64,000 nucleotides of DNA from Amphritea opalescens (GCF_003957515.1 NZ_RQXW01000005.1:124001-188000); one strand, 5' to 3'. Positions 1-8,583 are shown, numbered from the stretch's first letter. Notes: generated by a model from the sequence alone, not told the origin. Numbers and translations are program-made.

Positions 1-703
1 GCTCAATCGCTACCTGAGGGGTAACGCCGCAGGCCCAAAATACGGGTAATTCACCCTCTTTAATGGTGACGGCGTCGCCGAAATCGGGTTTGTTGATATC
101 GTTAATGCCGATTTGATCGGGATCACCGAGGTGCAGTGGCGCGCCATGAACCGATGGGAAACGGGTGCAGATCTGTACGGCGCGGATGGCATCGGCTGCT
201 TTCATCGGACGCATACTGACCACAGTGGTGCCACTGAAACGGCCGGCACTCTTACAAGGAATATTGGTGCGATACATCGGCACGTTAACGCCTTCGGTAA
301 TATTACGGACCTCAAGGCCATCGGCAATCAGTGCTTCTTCAAAGGAGAAAGAGCAGCCTAGCACGAAGGTGACAAGGTCATCGCGCCAGAAGGACGTTAG
401 ATCGGCCACTTCTTGGGTTAGAACCCCTTTTTCATAGATGCGGTATTTCGGTACATCACTGCGGATATCGATATCTTGGCCAAGATCCGGCAACATAAAC
501 TCACCGGGCAGATTGGACATGCCGACGATCGGGCAAGGTCTTGGATTTTTTTGACAGAACTGGAGAAAGTCATTGGCCCACTCTTTTGGCAAGATGGCTA
601 AGTTACCCTGGACAAAACCCTGGCCGTAACCCGAGGTGTTGCCGGTAAATTCGCCACGACGAATCTGTTGACGGATCTCAAAAGGTGTCATTTCTTTGTT
701 CAT
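1..703 (-). CDS. Putative hydro-lyase, DUF1445 family (partial)
   Basis: The reading frame is open from an ATG at 703 to the left edge, giving 234 codons of a protein that is usually about 265-270 residues, so the C-terminus lies outside the window. The product starts [19 protein letters not shown] and contains the family-typical runs [51 protein letters not shown] and GDAV near the cut end. This is the DUF1445 (YcsI-like) family, annotated as putative hydro-lyases; a related mitochondrial protein is a D-glutamate cyclase, but the substrate here is unknown. The gene seems to stand alone, with about 285 bp of non-coding DNA upstream. Family assignment is firm, function is not. Confidence 0.85.
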   Translation of the reverse strand, partial: MNKEMTPFEIRQQIRRGEFTGNTSGYGQGFVQGNLAILPKEWANDFLQFCQKNPRPCPIVGMSNLPGEFMLPDLGQDIDIRSDVPKYRIYEKGVLTQEVADLTSFWRDDLVTFVLGCSFSFEEALIADGLEVRNITEGVNVPMYRTNIPCKSAGRFSGTTVVSMRPMKAADAIRAVQICTRFPSVHGAPLHLGDPDQIGINDINKPDFGDAVTIKEGELPVFWACGVTPQVAIE

Positions 704-909
704 CAGTTAAACCTTATTCTGCGGGCCGCTGAGCGGCGATTCTTGAATTATCTTAACCTTTAGTGCTATCGCTTCATATAAGGAAACGGTATTGGAGCAT
801 GATCAACGGCGAAGCGCAGTTGATAATATCTGTACTGCAGGGGCGTAGCTTAACCCTGCGTGATAAACGGATGCAGGACGCTGACGAGAGTGCCTGAATG
901 GCTGGGGAT

Positions 910-934
910 GACTGACCAGGATCGCTGGTCAGTC
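910..934. repeat. Perfect 10-bp inverted repeat upstream of the hydro-lyase
   Basis: GACTGACCAG and CTGGTCAGTC flank a 5-nt loop. There is no T-run on either side, so it is not a convincing intrinsic terminator. It lies between the stop of the small gene at 989 and the hydro-lyase start at 703, both on the minus strand. It could be an operator or a weak transcription-end hairpin. The rest of 704-988 shows nothing recognisable. Confidence 0.5.
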
Positions 935-988
935 GGTTAACTGACTATCTACGTATGTTGAGAGAGCAGTTAATAAACCTGTTAGCGG

Positions 989-1186
989 CTACTGCGCCTG
1001 TGCGGCCACCCACTGATCAACCTGAGTTTTAGTGCGACCGAAAAAGACGACCCGAGCAGTGGTATTAAGTGTGCCGTTATGTCCGATCGAACGACGATAA
1101 ACCCACCAGCTATCGGCTGCTTTCTCAATGATTTCGTCGACGTGACGTAGCTGCTGAAATTGGTTCAGCGGTATCATTGTGCTCAT
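989..1186 (-). CDS. Small conserved-looking protein of unknown function
   Basis: A 65-residue product starting MSTMIPLNQFQQLRHVDEI is preferred because AGGAG lies 13 nt upstream of this ATG; a longer frame begins at 1228 but has a poor amino-acid composition. The sequence has an N-terminal helix-like part and a central WWVYRRSIGHNGTLNTTARVV stretch that looks like two or three beta strands, so a small folded cytoplasmic protein is plausible. No family was recognised. It lies downstream of the EAL-HDOD gene on the same strand, about 130 bp away, so it may be on its own transcript. Moderate confidence that it is translated. Confidence 0.5.
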   Translation of the reverse strand: MSTMIPLNQFQQLRHVDEIIEKAADSWWVYRRSIGHNGTLNTTARVVFFGRTKTQVDQWVAAQAQ

Positions 1187-1286
1187 GGTATTTGTCGTGC
1201 TCCTGATTTTAATCATCACTATTATCAATAAGTCATTATTGTGGCGGTGCTGCGGTGAGCTGTCTAATGAATAATCGCTTATAGAT

Positions 1287-1307
1287 CTGATAACAATTCT
1301 TTATCAG
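1287..1307. repeat. 7-bp inverted repeat after the EAL-HDOD stop
   Basis: CTGATAA and TTATCAG flank a 7-nt loop, 13 bp beyond the stop of the minus-strand EAL-HDOD gene. The position suits a transcription-end hairpin, but no T-run follows on the minus strand, so it is only a possible weak terminator. Confidence 0.35.
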
Positions 1308-1319
1308 GGTGTTTAGCCG

Positions 1320-2528
1320 TTATGCCGATATTCTCGTCATGGTTTCCAGTACCCAGCCTAAACTGTCCTGATAGGTTTGATTGAGCTGTTCAGGTTTGTA
1401 AGTTGAGGACAATTCATCCCACTTGCTGAGAATAAAGTTATCAACGGTAGTTAATAGCTCGCCATAGGGGCCGTGGCCTTCCCGGATGGCTCGTTCAATG
1501 TCTTCGTTGAGGACGACCTGTTTTAGAATATCGTCTTTAGGTGTATCTAGGAGAGTGTCCAATCCCGCAAAGATGCCCATCATAAAGGCGCTAGAATCTG
1601 ATAAATTTGGCTGATTTTGAGCCAGTAATTCACACATTCTGGCGCGTAGCAGTGTATGTCGTGTTAATTCGTCAGGCTTACCATGTTCGCCGGAGACCGC
1701 CATCAGGGCGCACCAACGTTTTATTTCGACGATTCCCAGTAGGGTGACAGCCTCTTCAATGCTGTCTATTTTTCGGATCAGGTTAAAGAGTGGCGAGTTA
1801 ACGATACGAACGATTTTCAATGTTAATTGAGGGTCTCGTTTAATGATCTTGCCAATGGCCGCAGTGGTGGCGAGCGGGTTGGTTAACAGCGCCATTAACT
1901 CTAACATCACCGCTTCATTTGAATTCAGTTTTCGGCCTTCGACCAGTTGGGGTTTGCAGAGGAAATATCCCTGAAACAGCTTAAACCCTAGCTCTTTGCA
2001 GCGATTAAACTCCTCTAAGGTTTCGATTTTTTCGGCTAAGAGCGTCACATTAAACTTCTGAAGCAATTTAACGTGCTGCTCTAGTTCTTCATCGGTTAGC
2101 GCGAGTAGGTCAAGCTTGACGATATGTACCATCTCGAGAATCGGATCGTATTCGGGGCTATAGATGAAATCATCCAACGCCATCCGGTACCCTGCATCGA
2201 TATAGTTCTTCACCGATACAATCAAAAGGTCATCGACCTCAATGTCTTCAAGAATTTCAAGCACAATATGTTTACGAGAGAGTTCGGGAATATGTGACGC
2301 TTCGAGCATCTCTTTGGTCATATTGATAAAGGCAGGCACGGTCGTCATTTTGCTGGAATGACAGATGCTGGTGTAGTTGTTGAGTAGCACCTGCGATGTT
2401 GCACTGTTACCATCGGTTAGCAGGCAGGGCGCCCGGTTGTTGGTGTCTCGGTACAACAGCTCATAGGCGACGACATTAAGCTTGGCATCGTAAATTGGCT
2501 GGCGAGCCATTAAGATATCCTGCGCCAT
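1320..2528 (-). CDS. EAL-HDOD domain signalling protein (CdgJ/YuxH-like)
   Basis: A 402-residue cytoplasmic protein with an N-terminal EAL domain (about 1-200) and a C-terminal HDOD domain (about 205-400). The start ARQPIYDAKLNVVAYELLYR is typical of the YuxH-type subgroup. The EAL signature reads ELLYR and LDD is present, but the usual DDFGTG loop is LDDFIYSPEYD, so the metal/loop-6 region is altered and c-di-GMP hydrolysis may be weak or lost. The KLD, AEKIET and FQGYFLCKP blocks remain. Homologues such as Vibrio CdgJ affect motility and biofilm. The gene appears monocistronic, with ATG at 2528 and AAGGAG upstream. Strong domain call, uncertain activity. Confidence 0.88.
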   Translation of the reverse strand: MAQDILMARQPIYDAKLNVVAYELLYRDTNNRAPCLLTDGNSATSQVLLNNYTSICHSSKMTTVPAFINMTKEMLEASHIPELSRKHIVLEILEDIEVDDLLIVSVKNYIDAGYRMALDDFIYSPEYDPILEMVHIVKLDLLALTDEELEQHVKLLQKFNVTLLAEKIETLEEFNRCKELGFKLFQGYFLCKPQLVEGRKLNSNEAVMLELMALLTNPLATTAAIGKIIKRDPQLTLKIVRIVNSPLFNLIRKIDSIEEAVTLLGIVEIKRWCALMAVSGEHGKPDELTRHTLLRARMCELLAQNQPNLSDSSAFMMGIFAGLDTLLDTPKDDILKQVVLNEDIERAIREGHGPYGELLTTVDNFILSKWDELSSTYKPEQLNQTYQDSLGWVLETMTRISA

Positions 2529-2738
2529 GATTGCTCCTTAGAGTGGCCGAATCAACCTTTACTAAAATAGAATGTTTATGACTGATGGGTTTAGTATAGC
2601 GCCTTTTGCACTGACAAAACCTATCTATATGACTAAAGTCATGCTTCAAAACAAGTGATTGGCTGAGTATGGTTTGCTCGCCGTGAGACAGTTGATATGA
2701 TGGCTCGCTATGTAGTTGATAATGAAGGGTTGAGTTAG

Positions 2739-3257
2739 GTGAAAATTATCATTTTAAGATCGCTAGTATTCGTATTGGTTAGTCTCTTCTCTACAATGTC
2801 GTTGGCGTTTGATTATTTTATCGTCAATGCGGACTCGCCGATCTATTCAGCGCCAGACAGCGGCGGTAAACCTCTGACTCATCTTAGCCAGGGCAACGTG
2901 CTGCTGCAGATTGAGAAACAGGGTGCGTGGTCTAAAGTATTTTTTCTCTCAACCGACCGACAACCTCTGAAGGGCTGGTTGCCGAGTAATCGACTCACGG
3001 CGCAACATCAGCAGTCTCAAGCACAGGCAAAACCGAATCAGCCGTTGGATGGTAAGGCATTAATTGTCTCGGCTAACAGCCTGAGATTGCGGCAGGGGCC
3101 TGGGACTCAATATGCGGTCGTGGGTAGCCTAAAACAAAATCAACAGGTCGCAGAACAGGCGCGAGAAGGCGATTGGGTAAAAGTCGCCTATCGTAATGCA
3201 GCAGGCAAAAGGGTTGAAGCTTGGACTGCTGGACGTTACCTGCGGGCGCAACCCTAA
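2739..3257 (+). CDS. Periplasmic tandem SH3-domain protein
   Basis: A 172-residue protein with a signal peptide (about residues 1-23, cleavage after SLA) and two bacterial SH3 modules: one around 25-90 (NADSPIYSAPDSGGKPLTHL, then KGWLPSNRL) and a second around 105-170 (SANSLRLRQGPGTQYAVVG, then WTAGRYL). Such modules usually bind peptidoglycan or partner proteins; no catalytic domain is attached. The GTG start at 2739 is used because the signal peptide begins there and AAGGG lies about 10 nt upstream. It runs opposite to the EAL-HDOD gene and stands alone. Its binding target cannot be read from the sequence. Confidence 0.8.
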   Translation: MKIIILRSLVFVLVSLFSTMSLAFDYFIVNADSPIYSAPDSGGKPLTHLSQGNVLLQIEKQGAWSKVFFLSTDRQPLKGWLPSNRLTAQHQQSQAQAKPNQPLDGKALIVSANSLRLRQGPGTQYAVVGSLKQNQQVAEQAREGDWVKVAYRNAAGKRVEAWTAGRYLRAQP

Positions 3258-3419
3258 AAAAGCGGGATCTTTTTTTTTGAGCCAGGTTGATCGGATCGTG
3301 ATTAGCAGGGTAGCGGGGAATTTTAAGCGCTCGTTGTTGGCCTGTTTGGAACCCTGTTTAGAACCGTTGCGCTGAGAGCCTGTGTTGGGCGTATAGATGT
3401 TTAAATCATATCGTCAGGG

Positions 3420-3453
3420 GTTAAGAGCAGAGTTAAGGGCAGAGTTAAGAACG
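3420..3453 (+). repeat. 12-bp short tandem repeat (GTTAAGRGCAGA, about 2.8 copies)
   Basis: Units GTTAAGAGCAGA, GTTAAGGGCAGA and GTTAAGAACG follow each other in the non-coding gap 3258-3561. Apart from this repeat, an A/T-rich weak hairpin just after the SH3 gene (3257-3280) and the strong terminator at 3514-3546, the gap shows no gene. Confidence 0.6.
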
Positions 3454-3513
3454 TCGTAACCCAAAGCTTGACTGCATGGATGATTTTGCATGTGATTGAC
3501 TTGCTTAGACAAC

Positions 3514-3546
3514 AAAAAAAGGCTGAACAGTGTTCAGCCTTTTTTG
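3514..3546 (-). terminator. Bidirectional intrinsic terminator after hpf
   Basis: AGGCTGAAC and GTTCAGCCT form a 9-bp stem with a 3-nt loop, with seven A on the left and six T on the right, so it can stop transcription from either side. On the minus strand it ends the hibernation factor gene, 16 bp past its stop. Confidence 0.9.
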
Positions 3547-3561
3547 GGTTCTAACGAGAAG

Positions 3562-3909
3562 TTATTCCTCTTCGTCGAGAATCTCTTCAGCTTCATCCAG
3601 TACAGGAACAGCTGCACCTTTTTTGTTGGTTTGAATATCACGTATTTTCGCCAACTGTTTATCGATTTTTTGCGCCATAGAATCTAAGGCAGCAAATAGA
3701 TTTTCTTCGCTGGCTTTTGCAAACAGATCCTTACCAGTGGCGTGGACTGTCGCCTCAACAACTTCTACTTTACCATTGCTCTTTTCAATAGTGACCTGGG
3801 CGCTGGTGATATTGTTATAACGTCTTTGACTCTCCTCTAACCAGGCTTCAATTTTTTCTCGTAATGCAGGAGAAACTTTGTCATTGCGGTTGGTAATATT
3901 GATATTCAT
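3562..3909 (-). CDS. raiA: Ribosome hibernation factor (HPF/RaiA family)
   Basis: A 115-residue product, MNINITNRNDKVSPALREKI..., matching the short HPF/YfiA family that binds the 30S decoding region and blocks translation in stationary phase. The typical beta-alpha-beta-beta-beta-alpha order is visible, with the basic helix MAQKIDKQLAKIRD and an acidic tail ending in DEEE that recalls E. coli YfiA rather than the shorter HPF. The ATG at 3909 is chosen because TAAGGGTT lies upstream and the homology begins there; a 12-residue longer frame to 3945 lacks family similarity. It is not next to rpoN, where hpf often sits. Symbol raiA versus hpf is a judgement. Confidence 0.88.
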   Translation of the reverse strand: MNINITNRNDKVSPALREKIEAWLEESQRRYNNITSAQVTIEKSNGKVEVVEATVHATGKDLFAKASEENLFAALDSMAQKIDKQLAKIRDIQTNKKGAAVPVLDEAEEILDEEE

Positions 3910-4120
3910 GATGTAACCCTTACTGCAAACTATGCTTGATGTCACATCTACAGAATGCCCTTTTTAGATTTTATTGCAAGCGAATATGTCATAAAAAAAT
4001 AACCATTTTGTGTTAATTGTTTTAGGTCAATTTGGGTTGGTTAAAATGTCATCAATTTTGAAGCTTAATGATAAAAAAGTGGTGAGCGGCTCGTTTGTTT
4101 AAAAGTTTTCTTCTAAGTTA

Positions 4121-5242
4121 TCAACGGGCTATCAGAAAAGCGTTCGATGGTTGGAGGTTCGCCACCTGGTCATTGCGTGAGATGCTGCCACCCTTTATCT
4201 GAGCAAACAGCTGTTCGCCGGGGTGAATCGCTAACTCCTCGGCGGCCCAGCGGCTGATCGAGGATTTGAGGATGTGTTGGCCTGCGCGCAGCGTGATGAG
4301 ACAGGCTGAGGTATTGTCGGTTGATGTCATATCCACGACGGACACGGGAATCACATTACGGATACTGCTCTGTTCCGCTGGTTGACGTACGAGTGATATA
4401 TCCCGAGCATGAATACGCATTCTAACTCGACTAGCCACCGGCGCATCGATAAAGGGGGTCCACAATGACAAACGATCTCCCAACGCGAGACAACTCATCG
4501 AATAACGGCTGCTATGTTCTCTAATACAGGCTTCCAGAATAACGCTAATATCTTGCTCGGGCTGCCAGGGTAGCATCGCCTCCGAGTTCCAGATATCGGC
4601 CACCTCACCGTGGCGAATAACGCGGCCTTGATCGATCAGAACCATCTGGTCGGCCAGCCTTAGGAGTTCATCCAAACTATGACTGACATAGATAATGGGG
4701 ATGTTGATCTCTTTAGCCAGTTGCTCGATATAGGGGAACAACTCTTTCTTACGCGGCTCATCCAGAGAGGCTAAGGGTTCATCCATCAGTAGCATCGCGG
4801 GATTGCTGAGTAATGCACGGCCAATGGCCACCCGTTGCTGTTCGCCCCCAGAGAGTGCGGCGGGGTAGCGGTGTAGTAACTGCTCGATACCCAACAATTC
4901 GGCAATGGTATTGAGTGATTCTGGGTCTTTATGGCGTCGGCCGTAATTAAGATTACCTTTAACTGTGTAGTGGGGGAAGAGTCGGGAGCCTTGAAATACA
5001 TAGCCAATCTGGCGTTTTTGCGGCGGTAAATTAATGTTGCGTGCCGCGTCAAACACGACCCGGTCACCGATCAGGATTTTACCCGCATCGGGTTTTTCTA
5101 GCCCTGCTATGAGATTGATAATCGAGGTTTTGCCCGCCCCGGAGCGGCCAAATAGGGCGGTAATGCCGGTTTCTTGTAGGTTTAGGTCAATATCGAGATT
5201 GATCTCACCCAACTGTTTTTCTAACGTAATCTGCAAGGTCAT
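4121..5242 (-). CDS. modC: Molybdate ABC transporter, ATP-binding protein ModC
   Basis: A 373-residue ATPase with Walker A GRSGAGKTS (32-40), Q-loop region QRQIGYVFQ, signature LSGGEQQRVAIGRALL and Walker B LLMDEPLASLD, followed by a C-terminal Mop/TOBE domain (about 295-360) that binds oxyanion. The full length fits ModC. It is the last gene of modABC: its ATG overlaps the modB stop by 4 bp (ATGA type), so the two are translationally coupled. Expression should be controlled by ModE through the boxes upstream of modA. No terminator is obvious between its stop and the hibernation factor gene. Confidence 0.93.
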   Translation of the reverse strand: MTLQITLEKQLGEINLDIDLNLQETGITALFGRSGAGKTSIINLIAGLEKPDAGKILIGDRVVFDAARNINLPPQKRQIGYVFQGSRLFPHYTVKGNLNYGRRHKDPESLNTIAELLGIEQLLHRYPAALSGGEQQRVAIGRALLSNPAMLLMDEPLASLDEPRKKELFPYIEQLAKEINIPIIYVSHSLDELLRLADQMVLIDQGRVIRHGEVADIWNSEAMLPWQPEQDISVILEACIREHSSRYSMSCLALGDRLSLWTPFIDAPVASRVRMRIHARDISLVRQPAEQSSIRNVIPVSVVDMTSTDNTSACLITLRAGQHILKSSISRWAAEELAIHPGEQLFAQIKGGSISRNDQVANLQPSNAFLIAR

Positions 5243-5925
5243 AGGGCGAGTCTCTTCTGTGCCATGCGGGTCAACCCTTCAGATATCAGTAGCGCGGCCA
5301 GTGCTACAACGATTGAAATAAGGCACAGTCGTGCCGCCTCCGCTTCGGCGCCAGGGGTTTCAATAAAACTGAACATAGCGAGGGGGAGAGTGCGGGTTTC
5401 CCCAGGGATATTCGACACAAAGGTGATGGTGGCGCCAAACTCGCCCAAGCTGCGGGCAAATGCGAGGATCGTACCGGCCAGCAGACCGGGGACGGTAAGG
5501 GGCAGGGTGATGGTGAAAAAAACTTTTAGTGGCGAGGCGCCTAGGGTGCGCGCGGCTTGTTCCAATTTGATATCGACGGCTTGCAGTGACAGACGAATGG
5601 CTCTGACCATCAGTGGAAAGGCGACGATAGCTGCGGCTAAGGCGGCGCCTTGCCAACTGAAACTGAAAGAGACACCAAACCATTCATATAATCGGCTACC
5701 GATAACGCCCTGCCGTCCCATGCTGATTAACAGTAAATAACCGATGACCACAGGCGGCAAGACTAAGGGAAGGTGAATCAGGCTGTCGAGCAATGCTTTT
5801 CCCGGGAAATGGTATCGGGCGAGCACCCAGGCGACCAATATGGCCAACGGTAAGCTGAATAGCACGGCGCTACCGGAGACTTTGAGACTCAGCAGTAGGG
5901 CGCTAATTTCATATTCACTCAGCAT
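5239..5925 (-). CDS. modB: Molybdate ABC transporter, permease ModB
   Basis: A 229-residue inner-membrane permease starting MLSEYEISALLLSLKVSG, with about five or six membrane segments and the EAA-type cytoplasmic loop EQAARTLGASPLKVFFTITLP that contacts ModC. The LGEFGATITFVSNIPGETRTLP block is characteristic of ModB. The start at 5925 matches the usual ModB N-terminus and overlaps the end of modA by 11 bp; the frame stays open further upstream inside modA but that extension is not ModB-like. It forms the channel of the modABC importer. Confidence 0.92.
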   Translation of the reverse strand: MLSEYEISALLLSLKVSGSAVLFSLPLAILVAWVLARYHFPGKALLDSLIHLPLVLPPVVIGYLLLISMGRQGVIGSRLYEWFGVSFSFSWQGAALAAAIVAFPLMVRAIRLSLQAVDIKLEQAARTLGASPLKVFFTITLPLTVPGLLAGTILAFARSLGEFGATITFVSNIPGETRTLPLAMFSFIETPGAEAEAARLCLISIVVALAALLISEGLTRMAQKRLAL

Positions 5926-6676
5926 GGCTAGGGTTTGCTTTGATGGGCTGGAAGCCGTAGCGGTTAAAGATCGCACTGGCCTCGCTAGAAAAGAGAAATT
6001 GATACAGCTGCATCGCCTCCGGCAATGGCTGTAGCAGTAGTGCGACGGGGTAGACAATGGGTTCATGCAGGGTGTCAGGAATCAGCTCAATTTGACTGAG
6101 CTTGGTGCTTTGTCGCGCATCGGTGTTATAGACAATGCCATAAGGGGCCTCTCCCCGTTCAACCAGTAGCAGGGTTGCTCGGACGTTCTGGCCCAGTGCT
6201 AGATGGGGTGCCAGTGATGGCCATTGACCGCTATTCTCTAGAGCCTGACGGGCGTAGATGCCGGCCGGAACATGATCGGGGTTAGCGAGGGCGAGGCGTT
6301 CATCGCCTAGTTGATCAGCCAAGGTTGCGAGGCTGACGGGTTGCTTGGCATATTCACTGCGAATCAATGCCAGACGGTTTTTTAACAGTGGTTTATTGGT
6401 GTTCGGTTGAATCGCTTTTTTATCGGCAAGAAATTGCATCCAACGGGTATTGGCGGAGATAAATAGATCGGCAGGGGCGCCAGCAGCGATCTGTCGGGCG
6501 AGAGATGATGATGCTGCAAATGAGGTAATGACCTTTTGACCATAACGGGCTTCATATTGTCGAGCGATCTCTTCGATGGCGTTAGTCATAGATGAGGCGG
6601 CATAAAGCGTAAGGGGGCGAGCCTGCAGTGATATTGACAAGGTTAACAGGCAGAAAAACAGCAATACTTTAGACAT
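5915..6676 (-). CDS. modA: Molybdate ABC transporter, periplasmic binding protein ModA
   Basis: A 253-residue secreted protein with a signal peptide (1-19, ending SLQA) followed by RPLTLYAASSMTNAIEEIA, the ModA N-terminus. Ligand-binding segments are visible: the AASSSLARQIAAGAPADLF block and IVYNTDARQ near 190. It captures molybdate or tungstate in the periplasm and delivers it to ModB. The ATG at 6676 has GAGGG 8 nt upstream. It is the first gene of modABC, facing modE across a 152-bp gap that contains two ModE-type palindromes. Confidence 0.93.
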   Translation of the reverse strand: MSKVLLFFCLLTLSISLQARPLTLYAASSMTNAIEEIARQYEARYGQKVITSFAASSSLARQIAAGAPADLFISANTRWMQFLADKKAIQPNTNKPLLKNRLALIRSEYAKQPVSLATLADQLGDERLALANPDHVPAGIYARQALENSGQWPSLAPHLALGQNVRATLLLVERGEAPYGIVYNTDARQSTKLSQIELIPDTLHEPIVYPVALLLQPLPEAMQLYQFLFSSEASAIFNRYGFQPIKANPSHAE

Positions 6677-6751
6677 TATGAACCCTCATTGTTCATTCTC
6701 ACGCTTGGTTTGTATCATGATCGGCTAAATAGCGTTTTTTAACGTAGATTT

Positions 6752-6775
6752 CGCTATATAATAATTTGTATAGCG
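6752..6775. promoter_or_regulatory. ModE box 1 (8 of 9 symmetric)
   Basis: CGCTATATA-N6-TGTATAGCG, a near-perfect match to the ModE operator architecture (9-bp arms, 6-bp spacer). It is the box nearer modA, 76 bp before its start, and likely overlaps the modA promoter. Confidence 0.85.
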
Positions 6776-6778
6776 ATA

Positions 6779-6802
6779 CGTTATATATTTTTTTATATAA
6801 CG
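6779..6802. promoter_or_regulatory. ModE box 2 (perfect palindrome)
   Basis: CGTTATATA-N6-TATATAACG with a T6 spacer, perfectly symmetric and matching the known ModE consensus. Its centre lies 27 bp from box 1 and it ends 26 bp before modE, so it probably mediates autoregulation as well as control of modABC. Confidence 0.9.
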
Positions 6803-6828
6803 TCAAACGATCCTGCGTGGGGTGACAG

Positions 6829-7605
6829 ATGATGGAATTAACGGCGCAACTGACGCTTTCGTTGGAAGAGCAGCTTTATGCCAATCCTCGGCGGATGCAT
6901 TTGTTGGCCTGCATTGTTGAGACCGGATCTTTGAGTCGCGGGGCGAAACGCGCCGGTATGAGTTATAAAGCGGCTTGGGATGCGGTTAATGATATGAATA
7001 GCCGTGCAGATCAAGCGGTGTTAACACTGGCGGTCGGTGGCAAGGGCGGCGGCGGTGCACAGTTGACCCCCTTCGGCGAGCGATTAGTTAAGCTATATCA
7101 GATGTTAACCGATATTCAGAACCGTGCGCTGAAGGCGTTGCAGGATGAGTCGGTGTCGCTGGATAGTCTCTTGGCGGCGGTGTCCCTGTTCTCCCCCCAG
7201 AGTAGTGCTCGGAATCAGTTGTTGGGGCGAATCAGTGATATAGCCACAGATCAAATTAATGATCTGGTAACCATTGACGTCGGGCTGGAGGAGAGCGGTA
7301 TTTGTTTAGTTGCTGAGATTACCCACCGTAGTCGGATGCGTTTAGGCTTGCATGACGGTAGCGAAGTATTGGCGCTGATTAAAGCACCGGCGATTGGCTT
7401 GCAGGCGCAGGCTGGGGGCAACGCCTTGGCCGCCACGGTGGTCAGTGTCACTGGCACGGAACATGAACAGGAAGTGATGTTAAGGATTGACGAGACAGAA
7501 CTCTGTGCGGTTGATACTCAGGGTTCTGCGGTGTGGCAGGTTGGGCAAACGGTATATGCGAGCATTGATCCAAAACAGATTGTATTGGCCGCGCTCAGTG
7601 AGTAA
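6829..7605 (+). CDS. modE: Molybdate-responsive regulator ModE
   Basis: A 258-residue transcription factor. Residues about 20-110 are the ModE winged helix (RRMHLLACIVETGSLSRGAKRAGMSYKAAWDAV, then GGKGGGGAQLTPFGERLV, the typical glycine-rich wing). Residues about 120-258 hold two Mop domains that bind molybdate; the block ISARNQ-like start is SARNQLLGRI. Known ModE represses modABC when molybdate is bound. It is divergent from modA, with two ModE boxes between. ATG at 6829 is followed directly by a second ATG at 6832 that could also serve. Confidence 0.93.
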   Translation: MMELTAQLTLSLEEQLYANPRRMHLLACIVETGSLSRGAKRAGMSYKAAWDAVNDMNSRADQAVLTLAVGGKGGGGAQLTPFGERLVKLYQMLTDIQNRALKALQDESVSLDSLLAAVSLFSPQSSARNQLLGRISDIATDQINDLVTIDVGLEESGICLVAEITHRSRMRLGLHDGSEVLALIKAPAIGLQAQAGGNALAATVVSVTGTEHEQEVMLRIDETELCAVDTQGSAVWQVGQTVYASIDPKQIVLAALSE

Positions 7606-7676
7606 TTTGTAAGGCTAGGCTTAAGTTAGATATAGCCGCTAGGTATGAATGACTAGGAATGAATGGAATAGCATCG

Positions 7677-8516
7677 ATGACCCAAGATCAGCAAAGAATA
7701 TCAACCTCCGCTCTGGCTAAAGCGCTGGGTAAAAGTAGTCGGCAGATGTTTACTGAGCTGGAAGCGCTGGGCTGGATTAAGCGGGTTGATAATCAGTGGC
7801 AGCTGACCAGTAAAGGTGAATTTGAGCAGGGCCGCTATCGTGATAGTGAGCGTTACGGTCGTTATATTGTTTGGCCGGACAGCGTGGTGGAGCATCGGGC
7901 ACTGGTTAATACGGAAGATCAGTTCACCACGGCCAAAGGTTTGGGGCTGAAAACCGGCTTGCCGGCGGCGCGTATTAATCAACTATTGGCCGATCTTGGT
8001 TGGGTAACACCCTGGTTAAAGGGGTGGCAGCTGACGTCATTTGGTACCGCGCAAGGGGGAATACAAAAAGAGGATGCCAGTACCGCGATCCCTTATGTTA
8101 GTTGGCCGAAAAAACTCACCGAGAATGCTTTATTTAAACGCAGCCTCGAGCAGTTTAAAGAAGCCGCGGCGGTAGAAACGGTGACGGGTTGCCGGGCGAT
8201 GGATGGTCATCTGCTGCGCTCGGATGCCGAGGTAAAAATTGATAATTGGTTGTATCTGGCGGGTATCTCCCACGCTTGTCATAAACCTTTACCGTTAAAA
8301 GAGTCGGCTCATGCGGATTTCTATCTGCCGCAGATTGGGTTGTATATCGAGTTTTGGGGCAGCGAAAACGACCCCTCTTACCTTGCTGAGAAGATGCGCA
8401 AGAAGGCACTGTATGAACAGTATGGCCTAGCGGTAATCGAATTTCAGGAGAGTGATTTGGCACAGCTTGAAGAGTTGCTTCCCCGACAGCTACGCCGGTT
8501 TGGGTTGGCGTGCTGA
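7677..8516 (+). CDS. Putative PD-(D/E)XK nuclease with two winged-helix modules
   Basis: A 279-residue protein with no recognised name. The N-terminal half is an internal duplication: residues about 8-65 and 75-140 both end in WQLTS-x-G followed about 20 residues later by Y-x-x-WP, resembling KilA-C-like winged helices. The C-terminal part (about 170-275) reads like a PD-(D/E)XK fold: a helix with SDAEVKIDNWL, then ADFYLP, IEFWG, a Lys-rich helix AEKMRKKALYEQYG and the strand AVIEFQ. The E/D/E-x-W pattern with lysines on the next helix fits Vsr/DUF559-like nucleases. Start at 7677 is favoured by GGA 9 nt upstream; an ATG at 7659 in frame is also possible. It follows modE by 71 bp. Confidence 0.7.
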   Translation: MTQDQQRISTSALAKALGKSSRQMFTELEALGWIKRVDNQWQLTSKGEFEQGRYRDSERYGRYIVWPDSVVEHRALVNTEDQFTTAKGLGLKTGLPAARINQLLADLGWVTPWLKGWQLTSFGTAQGGIQKEDASTAIPYVSWPKKLTENALFKRSLEQFKEAAAVETVTGCRAMDGHLLRSDAEVKIDNWLYLAGISHACHKPLPLKESAHADFYLPQIGLYIEFWGSENDPSYLAEKMRKKALYEQYGLAVIEFQESDLAQLEELLPRQLRRFGLAC

Positions 8517-8583
8517 AGGGGCCTGTTGAGCTTATTAAAGAAGGCTAGAGACGATTTGGCTCTCGACTATCGTTTGGCTAAGG

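Noticed and set aside
3257-3280. A/T stem after the SH3 gene as a terminator
   Set aside because: The stem is almost all A:T pairs around a GC-rich loop; too weak to call.
5239-6066. Extended modB frame starting inside modA
   Set aside because: The first 47 residues are an out-of-frame reading of modA; ModB begins at 5925.
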